Shown here piece after piece: positions 33,490 through 45,461 of a DNA stretch of 64,000 nt. The stretch is from the NCBI RefSeq assembly GCF_026151205.1, contig NC_087077.1:19961975-20025974 (forward strand). The letters run 5' to 3'. This DNA comes from Bolinopsis microptera (Eukaryota; Ctenophora; Tentaculata; Lobata; Bolinopsidae). The position numbers were made by a program, and so were the translations under genes. The notes under the pieces were generated by a model. That model saw only the letters and a program-made list of their open reading frames with translations. It was not told the origin of the DNA and did no database searches. Numbering within the stretch: position 1 is the first letter of the stretch; the number at the start of each line of letters is the position of its first letter.

Positions 33490-33985
33490 ATCTAGATTTT
33501 AATTTTTACTGTAACAATTGCAAATTGGTTTTCTATAAATCTGGGAGTGCATTTTTATAAGTTAGATTTTAATTTTGCAAATTCAAAATTAGTTTTCTAT
33601 AAATCTGGGAGTGCATTTTTATAAGTTAGATTTTAATTTTTACTGTAACAGTTGCAAATTAGTTTCCTATAAATCTGGGAGTGCATTTTTATAAGTTAGA
33701 TTTTAATTTTTACTGTAACAATTGCAAATTAGTTTTCTATAAATCTGGATGTGCATTTTTGAAAGTTAGATTTTAATTTTTACTGTAACAGTTGCAAATT
33801 AGTTTCCTATAAATATGGGTGTGCATTTTTGAAAGTTAGATTTTAATTTTTACTATAACAATTGCAAATTAGTTTTCTATAAATCTGGGTGTGCATTTTT
33901 GAAAGTTAGATTTTAATTTTTACTGTAACAGTTGCAAATTAGTTTCCTATAAATCTGGGAGTGCATTTTTATAAGTTAGAAATAG
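33490..33985. repeat. 70-bp minisatellite, seven copies
   Basis: The unit contains TTAGATTTTAATTTTTACTG, GTTGCAAATTAGTTTCCTAT and AAATCTGGGAGTGCATTTTT. Spacing of GTGCATTTTT is exactly 70 bp in six intervals; the first copy is about 64 bp. Copies alternate between two sub-types (cagttgc/caattgc). Confidence 0.9.
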
Positions 33986-34466
33986 GAAATAATTTCATGG
34001 CAAAAATGCAAAGATATTGCAAATATTAGATGACTAGTGTAACCCGTGCCTACAGTACAGCAATAATAACGTATAAAATAAACTCGAATAAATTATTCGT
34101 CTGTAAAATCTGACGGAAGACCAAACACGGTACTGCACACTCTACAAGTATGACTAATAGTAATATAACTTATATTACTACTGATAATTCTAACTGATCA
34201 TATGTGAATGATTTAACTTCTGCGACACCGGTAATACTAATCGTTGTTTTTATTTCTCTTAATACGAAAGTGTAAAATATTTTGAAAATTGAAAATCAAA
34301 AACAATTTCAACGAAATGGAATTTTTTGATATAATATAACCCATAACCAGTCAATTAAAATTAGCTTTCCCATATATGTGACATATCCCGCAAGGCGAAA
34401 TTTATTGGGATATCACAAAATACGACTGATATATTGATATTCAGAATACCGGGTAGTAGCAGCTGT

Positions 34467-34548
34467 ACTCAGGAATTAAACAGGAATTAAACTTTAAACA
34501 GGAATTAAACTTTAAACAGGAATTAAACTTTGAACAGGAATTAAACAT
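34467..34548. repeat. 18-bp tandem repeat AGGAATTAAACTTTAAAC
   Basis: Four to five units between 34,472 and 34,548. Confidence 0.8.
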
Positions 34549-34974
34549 GAATTGACCAAGGAGAACACGTACGAACTCGCCTTGGTAATACACCAATTCA
34601 TAAAGACGATCAGAACTCTAAAAATCGAAAGAATGCTATGATTTGATTTGAAACTTTTACAAAATAGCAAATATACAAATGTACAGCAAGTCGAACAAAC
34701 ATATAAAATGGGCCGAAATGTATAAATGCTATAAAGCGTGGGTCAGTGAAACAAGTACAGAGGACAACTTTCAAAACAGGAGTTTTATGGCCGCCCAAAG
34801 TCTCAATAACATCACCTCCACCTAGTAATAAAATTATGAAATATGAAAAGTGTGAAACAATCAAATAATAAAATATTCAAAATATATAGTTGTCTCTTAA
34901 ATACAGATAACGTCTGAAAATTCTTAAAATAATCATCACTCCTTCATATACTGATCAGTGTCCGAGAGTGTAAC

Positions 34975-35871
34975 TCATGATGACTTCTTATCACGGCTAC
35001 ATACCTTCCCGTACCGGATGTAGTGGTCGAGATGAGTCTGTTCCGCCCTCTTCTTCTTCAGGTCAGTGACCAGATGCTTCCTTGTTGCTCGTTCTTCGCT
35101 GGATCTGTCTGGACATATCCATACATCTTTGTGCGTCTCCCTCAGTCTCCCTGTTTTCATCAGAATCTGATGAACCGCTGTTGAGCTTGGGACGGTGATC
35201 TTGACTGGTCGGATAGCCGTACTACCTGGCCTCTTCCAACCGACTCTAGTCGCTTCGAAGTGAGGTTTCTCCCCGATCTCCTCCAAAACTGCGGTAACTA
35301 GCGCTGGAAGCTGTTCTTCCTCCTCTTCTTTCAGCCCAAACACGATCAGGTTCTTGCTCCTGTCCTCCTCTGCAGCCACACTCTTCATCACCTTCTTCAG
35401 GATTTTACTGTTGCAGACCGTACCACTTGCACTGTTCTGTTGAACAGCTGCACTATAGTTCTGAATCCCTGACTCCACCGTTGTTTGGACTGTCTCCTCA
35501 ACAGACGTCTTAAGCAACTGTAGTTGTTCGTCCTTCTGCATCAGCAGCTGGCCCTGCAGTCTGATCACCTTTTCTTTGTCTGCTAGTGCTTCCGTCTTGA
35601 AGCACTCGATGATCTCCTTCAAGAGATACATCTGACTACTCTGCCGACGAACAAGGTCCACTGCATCCACAATCCATCTAGACAGAGTCTGTTTATCCTT
35701 AGTCTTGATCTTTTCACGACTTTCGTAGTCAATTTCACGGTAGTCCATATGCAGGTATTTTTCTAACTGATCGGACCAGCGTGCAACACAGCCTTCCACA
35801 TCTTCCTGTTGATCATAGTTGAACTCCTTAATCAACTCCTGGGATCGGGTCAAAGTTGGGTCATCCCCCAT
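34975..35871 (-). CDS. LINE ORF1-like protein (coiled coil plus RNA-binding-like domain)
   Basis: A 298-aa intact frame from the ATG at 35,871; an upstream extension to 35,985 is hydrophobic and has poor start support. The N-terminal half is acidic/helical and coiled-coil-like (residues about 20-150). The C-terminal half reads DRSKNLIVFGLKEEEEEQLP, ATRVG, RPVKITVPSS, and DVWICPDRSSEERATRKHL, the pattern of the RRM-like and C-terminal domains of ORF1 proteins in CR1/L2-type LINEs. ORF1 binds element RNA as a nucleic-acid chaperone. No ORF2 follows downstream, so it is an orphaned ORF1 that has kept its frame: either recent or co-opted. Confidence 0.65.
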   Translation of the reverse strand: MGDDPTLTRSQELIKEFNYDQQEDVEGCVARWSDQLEKYLHMDYREIDYESREKIKTKDKQTLSRWIVDAVDLVRRQSSQMYLLKEIIECFKTEALADKEKVIRLQGQLLMQKDEQLQLLKTSVEETVQTTVESGIQNYSAAVQQNSASGTVCNSKILKKVMKSVAAEEDRSKNLIVFGLKEEEEEQLPALVTAVLEEIGEKPHFEATRVGWKRPGSTAIRPVKITVPSSTAVHQILMKTGRLRETHKDVWICPDRSSEERATRKHLVTDLKKKRAEQTHLDHYIRYGKVCSRDKKSS

Positions 35872-35999
35872 AGTGTACTTGTATAGTAATGTACAAGTAC
35901 ACACGCAAAGGTAAACTACGCGGTAACAGCAAACTGAACTTATTGCAAATTTACAAAAGATTAGAGAGCTCGATATTTGCAACACAAGCTACACTGATT

Positions 36000-37015
36000 A
36001 CACATTAAAATAAAAATCTTAAAAATCTTAAAAATTTTATAAAAATAAAATCTTAAAAATTAGCCGCGTTACAAATACAATTTCACGAAAAAAAATCGAA
36101 TATAATAATTTAAACACGAGTAAAAAAGTCATGGTGATAAGACTAAGTTAATGACGATGAGTAGTACTCAGTACTATTACTGGGCGGGGCTCAGCCTGTC
36201 ATTCTGCCGCATCTGCATCTTTATTATGTTTAATCTTTATGAACATTATACTTATGCCTGAAAGTGCAGGGGTTCCCGCCAGGTTATTGCTTCAGCCACC
36301 AGTAGTTAATCTTAAAATGAGAACAATTAGTGGGTTAACAAAGGATAGTACAAGTCACGTTTGAGCTGTTCTGGGAGCAAGACTTCCGGCGAAAATTAGA
36401 GAAATTGACATTTTGATTTACCAAACCGTTCCAATTTTTCCTATTTTTAAATATAAGCTGACTAAAAGTTCACCATTTTGACGGAGTCTATGTCCAGATT
36501 GAGGTCAGAAGTAATGGAATTGGAATTAAATAAATAGGATAAGTGTCCTTAATCATAGCAAAAATTTGTTATCAGGACAGTATGCTTTATCATAATGATA
36601 AATGAAGACGGAACAGTGAATACTGTGAACAGTAAACGCTGTAAAGTTTTGTGGAAATTAGAGCTTATATCTTAACCGCAAACTATCAAAGATGAGCTAA
36701 GGCCCTCGAACACTTTCACGGATAAAGAATGGCGAATGAAAGATAAGGTAACCGTTGAGGATCGATCTAGCCCAAAGCGCAGTACAGGACGTAACCTCGT
36801 CACATGCAATGAGAACACGCACGTCTTACACGCGCGCACGCGTTCTCCATGGCAACAGACCAGGGTGCCATAAGAAGCTTCCCTCACACGTTAAACCTCA
36901 GTTCTTTATTCGTTTCTAATACATTCGCTTATAGTCCGTCTGCCCTATCGTTTCGTTTGGAAAATTCAGGAAAATACAAAGTTAAAAGATTATCTACAGT
37001 TGTCTGACATTAAAG
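36000..37015. other. Intergenic; half of a dispersed foldback element
   Basis: A stretch at 36,185-36,300 (GGGGCTCAGCCTGTCATTCTGCCG... TTCCCGCCAGGTTA) is a diverged relative of one arm of the MITE at 38,992. Otherwise no gene is visible; presumably it holds the promoter of the coiled-coil gene starting at 37,021. Confidence 0.4.
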
Positions 37016-37020
37016 TTACT

Positions 37021-40000
37021 ATGGGTCAGACTTACAGTACACAAGCATTTAGTGATATTGTAAGTAAAATTTAAAGCGTTTACAGCTTTTCTATTTCATT
37101 GTTTTTTGACATCAACCTTCATTATTAGTTTTTTTTGGGCCGTGGTGCTTGGAGTAATTTTTTTGTTTAAAAACCACAAAGACATTTATGCTGTTAATCG
37201 ATTTGTTAAGGCCGGTTTTTCTGATTAATTTGTATGAAGAGCTAGGTATTAGTAAAATTTTCTACATCATACATACTACGTTGCGTCCTGCAATTATGTA
37301 TTCATCCAATTTCTCCTCACTTGCCATAACTTTACTTTTTGGTTGTTCCTGTCGGTTTTAGTCTCATGTAGGATAATGCAACGTAGAAGTAAATGTTTAA
37401 CTTATTAACAATCTTACAGGATTCATATCTGACAAGCAAGAAAAAGGTTGAAAATCAGAAACTTGTCAGAAAGACTCAATCAGTAACACCGCTTCAAAAT
37501 CGAACAGAAATTCAGCAAATTCAGGAATCTTGCTCCACGGTTTGTTTGTTGTTTAAAATCGAGGCTATCCGCTAATTTTAATGAATGTTATATTTCAAAT
37601 AAATCTGCAATTAATAATCATTAAAAAGATCACGCTGACTAATACTAACAAATTCTTAGCAGCAAGCCACGTTTCTGGCAGAGGACCAGAAAACATTGAA
37701 CCCAGCAATCCCTACTCTTGCAAAAGAAGAGGAATCAAACAAGCTGCTTGAAGATGAGATGACAAAGAGCCGTCTACTGGGGGAAAAAGTTGAAAACCTC
37801 GAACAAGAAATGTGGAACAAAGATGCTGAAAACGCTAGTCTCAAGTCACAAATATGTAAATTGAATGAGATGGTTGCCGAAGAACAGCAGAAGACCTACC
37901 AAGAACAGGTCAACCTCTACCATGAGCAGGTGAAGACCTACAATGAATGGGAAGAGAAACAAAAGGAAATAGAAAAGAATAAAATTCTCCAAGAGAAACT
38001 TTCAAAAGTAGAGGAAGAATTGTTGAACACTAAAACTCGGACTACAGTTGAAAATGATACGGACCTAATGGATTCGAGCGATTCTGAGGTAGGACCTTGT
38101 GAAAATGAAATGTGAAAGATAGACCGGTTTTATTTTACCGTCTAAGAAATCATAACATGATATGTAATCAGTTTTGGATTCAAATTGTGGGGGGTCATTA
38201 GTCGTGATGTGCATAGGAACAATTTGTTTGTTAACATATAAATTAGGTCAAATACTTTAATTTCCAGTTATTTTCATGGTTTTAATAAGATTATAAGTTC
38301 TATTTTAAAGTTCTAATGATAGTTAATTAATTAATGGGTTTTCAGGCCACTCTTGTTAATTGTGATGTAAGTTACGTACCCGAACAAAGGATATGCCACA
38401 AAGCCGATGACCAATCTCATATGACCTCTTCTATAAGCGAACCAACCGAACAATTTGATTTTGAGCACGGAATCATTAAAGGAAATTTGCAGCCGATTCC
38501 GATTGTTCCTAATCCAGATGATTCTGGGATTGACTCTGAGACTATTATCAAAGTAAACATTTTAGTTCAAAACTTCATTCCATTTTCAATACAATTATCA
38601 TATTCATATTATATTTTGTTCATCATGTTTCTGTATACGCCAAATGAGGCGGCCACTGCATAATATTCAAGTCAAAACTTTCATATGAATGTAATCATGA
38701 ACAAAGTTGTAGGTTTATAACCTACCAAGACGTGCGCCGAGTTGGACTCGTCGGTACGGTCTTGAAACAAATATTTTACGAGTATCACCCGTTAAGAAAA
38801 AAGTCACCAAGGTTGCTATTTGTCAAATTGGAAACATTATTTCTTTTCAAAATATAGACGATCATCAAAATTTTGAGATTTTATTCATACTTAAAAATGC
38901 AGTCAACAAAATAGCTTGAATGTTTTTTGAATATGTAGCGGTTGGAAAGAATTTTATAATCTGGGACTTGGTTTAAATTTTCGACCGAATCTTACCTGGG
39001 GACCCCAGGCTATTATATTTAATTTCATAATCATAGAATAGAGATTTGGCGGAATGACAGACTGAGCACCGTCCAGTTTACTATGGGCCGCGCTCATCCT
39101 GTCATTCCGCCGAATCTCTATGTTTATGAACATGATAGCCTGAGGTCCCCAGGTAACGTCCAGTATAAAGACCGAATCACGATCCTTTGGTATAATGGGT
39201 TACAGGATACCAAACCGGATCAAACCGGTCACCTAGGCGCATAGTTACGCATAGTAACAACTTTAGGGGATCTAACGTGCTCCTTAATAAAACTTTTCGT
39301 TTTTGAATGAATGTCTAATTTTGTCCAGAATTATATGAAACATCGCGCGGCGCGCGTTAGTTGGCAATGCACAATGGCAGCTTTCTTTGCTTGTAATTGT
39401 ATGAAATACAATTCAAATGTATTTCGTTACATAAAAACCAAAATTTTAATATACTTTCACACTAATAGTTTTTGATCAAATATTTTGTAGCAATAAAACT
39501 AATTTTAATGGGCAAAAGTTTTGTTGATAAAAACAAAAAATTATGGCCGTAATTGCAATTAAATTATAAATGTTTCGTAAGTATTATAAAAAATTGAAAA
39601 TTAGTATGCGCACTAATATAAATATAATGACTTTGCAATATGTATCTAAATTTTATAAAACTTCAAAATTATAATTAAAAATGAGGCTTTTATTTTTAAT
39701 CATTAATCAAAACAAAAATTCCGAGATTAATATGCAGCAACTTTATCGAACGAATTTAAAAACAAATCTGAAATCTAACTCCAAGGCACAATACAAGGAC
39801 AAACCAACATAAAATTTAATGTACAGGGTGGGCCAAAAGTCAGTACCCATACGTTGGCCTTAATAGCTCCGCCGTGTTTTATATTTGAGAGCTGTTGCTT
39901 TGCAGATGGCATACTGTACTTACTGTAGTTTAAATGTTTAATATTGATTTCCTTCACTAGAACCAGTGTAATCCAGTCAAACCTGAACCTGAACCTGAAT

Positions 40001-41172
40001 TTATTAATACTGATGACGTAGAACGCGAAGTTGACATGATGATTTCCTTATGCAATGCAGAAGAAGAGGTTGAACAGTTAAAATACTATCTTCGACTTTC
40101 ACAAGAGGAAATTTACATCGCCAGAGCTCAGGAACATGACATGTACGAGAAACTGCAGGAAGTTGAGCAGGATAGATTTCGTTTGGTTCAGCGAGTTAAT
40201 GGTTTATTCAGTAAGTCCCTTCCTCGATTAACAGTTTTATTGCTGTTTTCATTTGAAGTGCAGTTTCAAATTTTAAATATTATTTTAAATATTATCGAAA
40301 ACTTATCACATGGAAAACCAAAAAATAAATAGTATATTCGGTCAGCTAATTATTTTACAAAATGTACACAAGGTTGGTGAAATTTATTTGTTTATTGTTG
40401 CTCAGTTTTGTTACCTAGCCGCGTTACTTCAGAAACCAACCAAGCATACGAAAAAGATATTACAGTGCTGCGTGATTTGAATAAGAAATTTAAAGACGGC
40501 CTTCTCGAGATGCAGTCTGAACTTAGTGAAACCGAGGATCACAACGCAAAAGTGTTCCAGAACATAACCACCGAAAATGAAAACCTGAAAGAACGACTTC
40601 TCGACTACAAAGATATGGTTCAGAACCTAACCGTTGAAAAGATAAAGCTGTCCGGGGACAATAAAGGACTCAACAACAAACTCGTCGCTTTTGAGACCTA
40701 CTGTGTCAACTACCAAAATATGGTTCAGAATCTAACCATGGCAAAGGAAAAACTGTCAGCGGAAACTGAAAACCTCAACAAACAACTTGTTGAGGAACGG
40801 TCTGGTTTTTGTGCCATGGAATTGGAGGTTGGCTACAAAGATATGGTTGAGAACCTAACCGTTGAAAATATAAAGCTTTCCGGGGACAATACTGAACTTA
40901 AAAACAATTTCGCCTCTTTAGAGTCTTACTGTGCCGGCTATAAATACGTGGTGAAGAATCTAACCATGGACAAGGAGGAACTGTCCGCGGACAATGACAG
41001 CCTCAACAAACAACTCACCGAAGCACGGGCCGGATTTTGTCTTATGCAGGAGGAGTACAAATTCTTGATCGATGACATGACCACGGAGAATCAGTATCTC
41101 ATCGAGGAGAATCAGGAGCTAACTTCGGAAAAAGAGAAACTGCACAAAAGGCTTAAAAAATGTCAAGGGTAA
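37021..41172 (+). CDS. Six-exon coiled-coil protein with five ~36-residue repeats, putative N-myristoylation
   Basis: Not recognised as a known family. Exons that join in frame with GT-AG sites: 37,021-37,059; 37,420-37,539; 37,660-38,088; 38,346-38,552; 39,961-40,210; 40,406-41,172, giving 603 aa. The first residues MGQTYST fit the N-myristoylation pattern (Gly2, Ser6). Residues about 65-190 are strongly charged coiled coil with a small YQEQVNLYHEQVKTY repeat. Exon 4 is acidic and less ordered; exon 5 has an EPEPEPE-like start, then coiled coil. In the last exon, units starting at Tyr416, Tyr451, Tyr492, Tyr527 and Tyr566 share Y-x-x-m-V-x-N-L-T-x-x-k-x-x-L-S and L-N-k-x-L; they form two tandem 75-residue pairs plus one diverged unit. 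Exon 3 has a NAGNAG acceptor (TTAGCAG). It is probably a structural or scaffolding rod, perhaps membrane-tethered; function unknown. Confidence 0.75.
38709..38795 (+). repeat. Dispersed ~87-bp repeat, copy 1 (inside intron 4 of the coiled-coil gene)
   Basis: Contains GTTGGACTCGTCGGTACGGT and TTTTACGAGTATCACCCGTT. Other copies are at 45,869-45,985 (inverted) and 46,086-46,177. Confidence 0.8.
38992..39156. mobile_element. MITE with ~22-bp terminal inverted repeats (intron 4)
   Basis: TTACCTGGGGACCCCAGGCT at the left end faces the inverted AGCCTGAGGTCCCCAGGTAA at the right end. Pairing continues through AGAGATTTGGCGGAATGACAG/CTGTCATTCCGCCGAATCTCT. A partial relative lies at 36,185-36,300. Non-coding. 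Confidence 0.75.
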
Positions 41173-41825
41173 TGTTGTAACCTACGTAGTACGTAGTGAA
41201 ATGTAAACCTCAACCTGCCCTAAACTAGCTCGCTGAAAAAAGAGAAGTGCCACAACACAAACCCCACAATTGTGAAAGTCTGCTTCACACGCACCTCTCA
41301 AACACCAACTGTATGCAGATGAAGATAGAAGAAATGTAAACCGAAGAGAAGATAAACGACCCCTGATATTGACGCCAAGAAGAAGACCTGTAAAACACGG
41401 CAAGAAGAATATTATTTAAAGTTTGATACTCGATATAGAGTTTAGTTATAAAGTGTTAGTTGATGATGTTAAGTTGCTCAGATGAAAAGGCACAATATTG
41501 TCGTCCATCTTAGTAGCTTGATATGATCACATTATTTGGATATATGAGTCTAAGGGACTTTTCACTCATGACATACTACATTAACTTTCTGAGCACATTA
41601 TGTGCATAATTTCCTACCATTCTGGTGGGAGTAACTATTATCTCTGAGTAAAATGAGCGAACAATTTCTTCTGAATCATTAATATGAAGAATACGACTTG
41701 ATCGTGATATTAAGTGACTTTAAAGAATACAAGTTACTTAATGAAGGTAACTTGATAATAAAATCAAGTGGCTTTCGATCAGTAATACTAGTTATTTATT
41801 AAAAGTGACTTAGATTGTACGTAAC
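41173..41825. other. 3' region of the coiled-coil gene
   Basis: No further coding exon was recognised. It leads into the 55-bp minisatellite, with single degenerate units appearing from about 41,700. Confidence 0.4.
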
Positions 41826-41829
41826 AGCT

Positions 41830-44300
41830 GATAAAGGTGATTTAGATTGGGATGTTAAGTGACTTTGAGGAATAATAATCTCTTGATATAAGGGACTTTG
41901 ATTGTGATGTTAAGTGACATTGAGAAATTACAGTCTCTTGATATAAGGACCTTTGATTGGGATATTAAGTGACTTTGAGGAATAATAGTCTCTTTATATA
42001 AGGGACCTTTGATTGGGATGTTAAGTGACATGACTTTGAGGAACAATATTCTCTTAATATAAGGGACTTTGATTGGGATATTAAGTGACTTTGAGGAATA
42101 ATAGTTTCTTGATATAAGGGACTTTGATTGGGATGTTAAGTGACTTTGAGGAATAATAGTCTCTTGATATAAGGACCTTTGATTGGGATATTAAGTGACT
42201 TTGAGGAACAATATTCTCTTGATATAAGGACCTTTGATTGGGATATTAAGAGACGTTAAGAAATAATAGTCTCTTGATATAAGGGACTTTGATTGGGATA
42301 TTAAGTGACGTTGAGGAATAATAGTCTCTTGATATAAGGGATTTTGATTGGGATATTAAGTGACGTTGAGGAATAATAGTCTCTTGATATAAGGAACTTT
42401 GATTGGGATGTTAAGTGACGTTGAGGAATAATAGTCTCTTGATATAAGGGACTTTGATTGGGATGTTAAGTGACTTTGAGGAATACTAGTCTCTTGATAT
42501 AAGGGATTTTGATTGGGATGTTAAGTGACATTGAGGAATAATAGTCTCTTGATATAAGGTCAAGGGATTTTGATTGGGATGTTAAGTGACGTTGAGGAAT
42601 AATATTCTCTTGATATAAAGTACTTTGATTGGGATATTAAGTGACGTTGAGGAATAATAGTCTCTTGATATAAGGACCTTTGATTGTGATGTTAAGTGAC
42701 TTTGAGAAATAATAGTCTCTTTATATAAGGGAATTTGATTGGGATATGAAGTGACTTTGAGGAATAATAGTCTCTTGATATAAGGAACTTTAATTGGGAT
42801 GTTAAGTGACATTGAGGAATAATAGTCTCTTGATATAAGGGACTTTGATTGGGATGTTAAGTGACATTGAGGAATAATAGTCTCTTGATATAAGGGATAT
42901 TAATTGGAATGTTAAGTGACATTGAGGAATAATATTCTCTTGATATAAGGACCTTTGATTGGGATGTTAAGTGACTTTGAGAAATAATAGTCTCTTTATA
43001 TAAGGGAATTTGATTGGGATATGAAGTGACTTTGAGGAATAATAGTCTCTTGATATAAGGAACTTTAATTGGGATGTTAAGTGACATTGAGGAATAATAG
43101 TCTCTTGATATAAGGGACTTTGATTGGGATGTTGAGTGACTTTGAGGAATTACAGTCTCTTTATATAAGGACCTTTGATTGGAATATTAAGAGACGTTGA
43201 GGAATAATAGTCTCTTGATATAAGGTCAAGGGACTTTGATTGGGATGTTAAGTGACTTTGAGGAATAACAGTCTCTTGATATATGGGACTTTGATTGGGA
43301 TATTAAGAGACGTTAAGGAATAATAGTCTCTTGATATAAGGGACTTTGATTGGGATGTTATGTGACTTCGAGGAACAATATTCTCTTGATATAAGGGACT
43401 TTGATTGGGATATTAAGTGACTTTGAGGAATAATAGTCTCTTGATATATGAGACTTTTATTGAGATATTAAGGGACTTTGAGGAATAACAGTCTCTTGAT
43501 ATATGGGACTTTGATTGGGATATTAAGAGACGTTAAGGAATAATAGTCTCTTGATATAAGGGACTTTGATTGGGATGTTAAGTGACTTTGAGGAATAATA
43601 GTCTCTTGATATAAGGGACTTTGATTGGGATGTTATGTGACATTGAGGAATAATAGTCTCTTGATATAAGGGACTTTGATTGGGATGTTGAGTGACTTTG
43701 AGGAATTACAGTCTCTTTATATAAGGACCTTTGATTGGAATATTAAGAGACGTTGAGGAATAATAGTCTCTGATATAAGGAACTTTGATTGGAATATTAA
43801 GAGACGTTGAGGAATAATAGTCTCTTGATATAAGGTCAAGGGACTTTGATTGGGATGTTAAGTGACTTTGAGGAATGATAGTCTCTGATATAAGGGACTT
43901 TGATTGGGATATTAAGTGACTTTGAGGAATAATAGTCTCTTGATATAAGGAACTTTGATTGGGATGTTAAGAGACTTTGAGGAATAATAGTCTCTTGATA
44001 TAAGGGACTTTGATTGGGATGTTATGTGACTTCGAGAAATTATAGTCTCTTGATATGTAAGGGACTTTGATTGGGATGTTAAGTGACTCTGAGGAATAAT
44101 AGTCTCTTGATATAAGGGACTTTGATTGGGATATTAAGTGACTTTGAGAAATTATAGTCTCTTGATATAAGGGATTTTGATTGGGATGTTATGTGACTTC
44201 GAGAAATTATAGTCTCTTGATATATGAGACTTTTATTGAGATATTAAGGGACTTTGAGGAATGACAGTTTCTTGATAGAAGTGATTTTGATTGTAATGTT
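41830..44300. repeat. ~2.5-kb, 55-bp minisatellite (about 45 copies)
   Basis: The unit contains GACTTTGATTGGGATGTTAA, GTGACTTTGAGGAATAATAG and TCTCTTGATATAAGG. Consecutive TCTCTTGATATA motifs are 55 bp apart. Variants (ATATTCTCTT; TAAGGTCAAGGGA insertion; GTTATGTGACTTCGAG) recur at intervals, suggesting higher-order duplication of blocks, for example 42,680-42,860 with 42,955-43,130. Minus-strand frames here are repeat translations. Confidence 0.95.
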
Positions 44301-45255
44301 TCGTGACTTAGAGGAATATTATTTGTGATATTAGATGAAAATATATTGGATGTTATACTTATTCTTTGACGATGTGATATCAGATGAATTGATATGATAT
44401 TTATTAATAATTATGGTTGATCTATGATTTATGAGGTAGGGGGACACATTTTCTCAATTCATAAAAACTCCAATGACTAATACAGTTAACCAAAACTTAA
44501 CTCTTTGCTCTGAGAATTATTCTCTCAGAGGCGAAGGGAATGAAGTATAGGGACTGTAAACATTTCAAAATTTATTTGGATTGTGTAACTCTCTCAAACC
44601 TGAAAATGTGCCCCCCCCCCCCTCTCCCCCTACGAGTAAGACTTATTGTAATTCATATTAGTAACTCTTGCTGATAACAAAATTTGAAATATTATACTTC
44701 TGCGACACTGGTAATCATTGTAATTATTTGTCTCGCGAAAGTGAAAATCGTGTGGAATTGACAGACGTTTCCTATTGCCAGTCTGAAATAATTTGCCTGT
44801 CAATATGAGGTCCCATGGAAAAAATAGTACTATTAGTTGGTTTAACGAGTAATATCATGCTCAATAGTCAATAAAACCTACAAGTCAATTAACAAATTTG
44901 TCCAATTTGAAAATATTTTAAATTTCAGAATCACGACGTGTAATAATATATACAAAGTGGTTGATTTTATCGTGAATTTAAACCTTAAGCATGATTTGAA
45001 AGAGTCTACTTATTGACGCATATTTTAGATTGTACTTAATTTAATTATATTAACCATGTTCCAGTTGGGACTGTTTGGCCCAAAAGTGTTGCAATAAAAA
45101 CTGTTTAAATATAATAAAATTGTTAATCGTAGCCTCGTTTAAAGACTGATCAGCAATCACAACATAAGTGTCTTTTATCTTGAAATCAAATTCAGAAAAC
45201 GAAATATAAAATTTTAGAAAGTAATCTATACACTATAGTAACCTATCCTGTCCTA
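44300..45255. other. Intergenic, no gene seen
   Basis: AT-rich, with a C homopolymer at 44,611-44,620. Only short random frames. Confidence 0.45.
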
Positions 45256-45259
45256 CAAA

Positions 45260-45461
45260 CTATAATTTAGTCCTGCCCAATATAAGAAGTTGGACATTAT
45301 CCTCGCTGTTCATGATTATTTGTTTACAAAAAGCGACGCTGTTTCCAGAAACTGGGGTATTGTTTATTTGGAGGATTTCGTCCTCGCACTCTATTTCTCC
45401 ACTAAGCTGAGTTGTATCACGTGGTGACCCCCACGGTCGTTTCACTATAGCGTCTTCGACG
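45260..45461 (-). CDS. PDZ-domain protein, probable last exon (partial)
   Basis: PDZ domains bind C-terminal peptides and organise signalling scaffolds. The minus frame after an acceptor (CCCCTGTAG|C at 45,462-45,464) reads GSPRDTTQLSGEIECEDEIL, QINNTPVSG and then CKQIIMNSEDNVQLLIL, ending in a stop at 45,260. This is the second half of a PDZ fold: 'G.pa....L..gDeIL.iN...v.g...a...i.......v.L.i'. The first half and the rest of the gene should lie at higher coordinates on the same strand. Candidate exons near 47,207-47,282 and 47,808-47,930 could not be joined in frame with confidence. Confidence 0.6.

Noticed and set aside
39825-39957. ACAGGGTGGGCCAAAAGTCA-like sequence resembling a Tc1/mariner terminus, with a 60-codon minus frame
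   Set aside because: Only one end is visible and no transposase is recognisable; kept as an intronic curiosity, not a called element.
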